DNA from: Callaeas wilsoni
Taxonomy: Eukaryota > Chordata > Aves > Passeriformes > Callaeidae
Assembly: GCA_013398955.1 (NCBI GenBank)
Contig: VWPU01013460.1
Coordinates: 1-64,000, forward strand
DNA length: 64,000 bases
Direction of reading: 5' to 3'
Shown here: piece after piece, positions 62,915 through 64,000 of the stretch
Layout: each line of letters opens with the position of its first letter
Numbering within the stretch: position 1 is the first letter of the stretch
Position numbers and translations under genes: made by a program
The notes under the pieces: model-generated
What the model saw: only the letters and a program-made list of their open reading frames with translations
What the model was told of the DNA's origin: nothing
Database searches by the model: none

Positions 62915-63168
62915 TCACAGTATGACAGACTTCTTTGAGTTGGAAGAGACCTTAAAGCTTATTCAGTCCCATCCCCCGCCATGGGCAGGGACACCTTCCA
63001 CTATCCCAGGTTGCTCCAAGCCCCATCCACCCTTTCCTGGAGTATTTCCAAGGATGGGGCAGCCACAGCTTCTCTAGGCAACCTGTGCCAGGGTCTCAGC
63101 ACCCTCACAGGGAAGAATTTCCTCCTCTTATGCAATCTAAACCTGCTGTCTGTCAGTTTGACAGTGTC
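62915..63168 (-). repeat. CR1 LINE, inverted, in FERRY3 intron 11
   Basis: Antisense CR1 with near-complete 3' end ('ccccgccatgggcagggac') through 'ctaaacctgctgtctgtcag'. Confidence 0.92.
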
Positions 63169-64000
63169 GCTCTCATTGAGGCCATTAGATTTCATTATTA
63201 TTTCTATGAAAAAAAAAAATCAGGAATTCTGTTTTCCTTCATTTTTCTTATGGCAAGAACAACCTAAACAGATCTCTCTGGTCTGATCATTAAGTTAAAT
63301 GAAGGAAAGAAACTGGATTTGATACTTTGAGAAAGGCAAAAGCTTGCAAGTTTGAATTCAGGACAAGTGCATCGTTACTGTCTGATCACTGGAATCTGCT
63401 ATGAAGTGGGGAATGAAATGGCTCTAACAGCAAGGCATTGCTAAAAATGCTAGAGCTGGCACCCTCCCTTGGTAGTTTCAACATAGGAACCATTGCTGTT
63501 GTCCCCACAGCAGCAGTGACAAAAATGTGACTCTTCAGTGATCTCAGTCCAGTTGTCTCTATTACCATAATTTAAGACAAAATTGCTTTTAAAAAAAGTA
63601 GAAATGAAAGGAGTGTAAGCTGTGTAACAAATATTTATGAACATAGTTTATGTCCATAGAGAGGTTATTGATGGATGTATTAACCTCAAATGTTTCTCAT
63701 CTGAGTTTCCTGCCTTTAAATTTATATCTGCTCATCCAATGTTTAGGATTTGCACAGATGCAGTGTGAGTTAAACACCTTGCTAATTCTTACTGAAATTA
63801 CCCATTGAAATTTGGTTTGCAATCTTTTTCCCACATGATGTATATGGACTTTACTGTTTTCATTACCTGATTATGACATGGTTCTGCAAAGGCCCAAGCC
63901 ATAGGCAGCCCCATGTAGTGAGCCTGTCATAAATTAAATGAAAATAAAATCAAAAGGGTTGCAGCATATCTTTCTAAGCAGTGAAGCTGGTCTCCCCCCC
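63169..64000. other. Right edge of window, FERRY3 intron
   Basis: AT-rich intron sequence without recognised features, ending in a C-run at the window boundary. Confidence 0.5.

Overview
The window is vertebrate nuclear DNA from a bird. Genes are split by GT/AG introns, two convergent-looking transcription units meet in a CpG-rich promoter, and the interspersed repeats are almost all avian CR1 LINE 3' ends in both orientations. The CR1 subfamily mix suggests a neoavian bird, perhaps a songbird, but that is inference. I recognise three genes in conserved synteny with human 12p13.32 (there FERRY3/C12orf4 - RAD51AP1 - DYRK4), with all three in the same relative orientation.

Layout. (1) 1-13.5 kb is mainly intergenic, with CR1 copies, a GATA microsatellite and one unexpected item: on the minus strand at 7439-7725, a first exon of a MOXD-type (DBH-like) copper monooxygenase with signal peptide, DOMON start, perfect splice donor and an intact TATA box, broken by a single-base frameshift. 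(2) 13.7-30.6 kb, minus strand: DYRK4. Twelve coding exons are joined by matching splice phases and cover the whole kinase and C-terminal tail; a thirteenth 5' exon carrying a possible start codon is proposed at 30.6 kb, giving about 524 residues. (3) 30.8-44 kb: intergenic or 5' flank, repeat rich. (4) 44.1-49.9 kb, minus strand: RAD51AP1, start to stop in eight exons, 268 residues in my model. (5) 49.78-50.37 kb: CpG island, a bidirectional promoter shared by RAD51AP1 (leftward) and FERRY3 (rightward). (6) 50.0-64 kb, plus strand: FERRY3 (C12orf4), a noncoding first exon plus ten coding exons (478 residues); the last roughly 74 residues should lie beyond the right edge.

Functionally the genes are unrelated housekeeping or regulatory genes held together by ancient synteny: a dual-specificity tyrosine-regulated kinase, a RAD51 accessory factor of homologous recombination, and a subunit of the FERRY complex that couples mRNAs to early endosomes. 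No undescribed system was found. The most informative observations are the broken MOXD-like exon with its intact promoter, the shortened RAD51AP1 with a WTPP motif, and a younger CR1 nested in an older one beside the shared promoter. Exon coordinates were read by eye from splice sites, frame and remembered homologue layout; no alignment was run.
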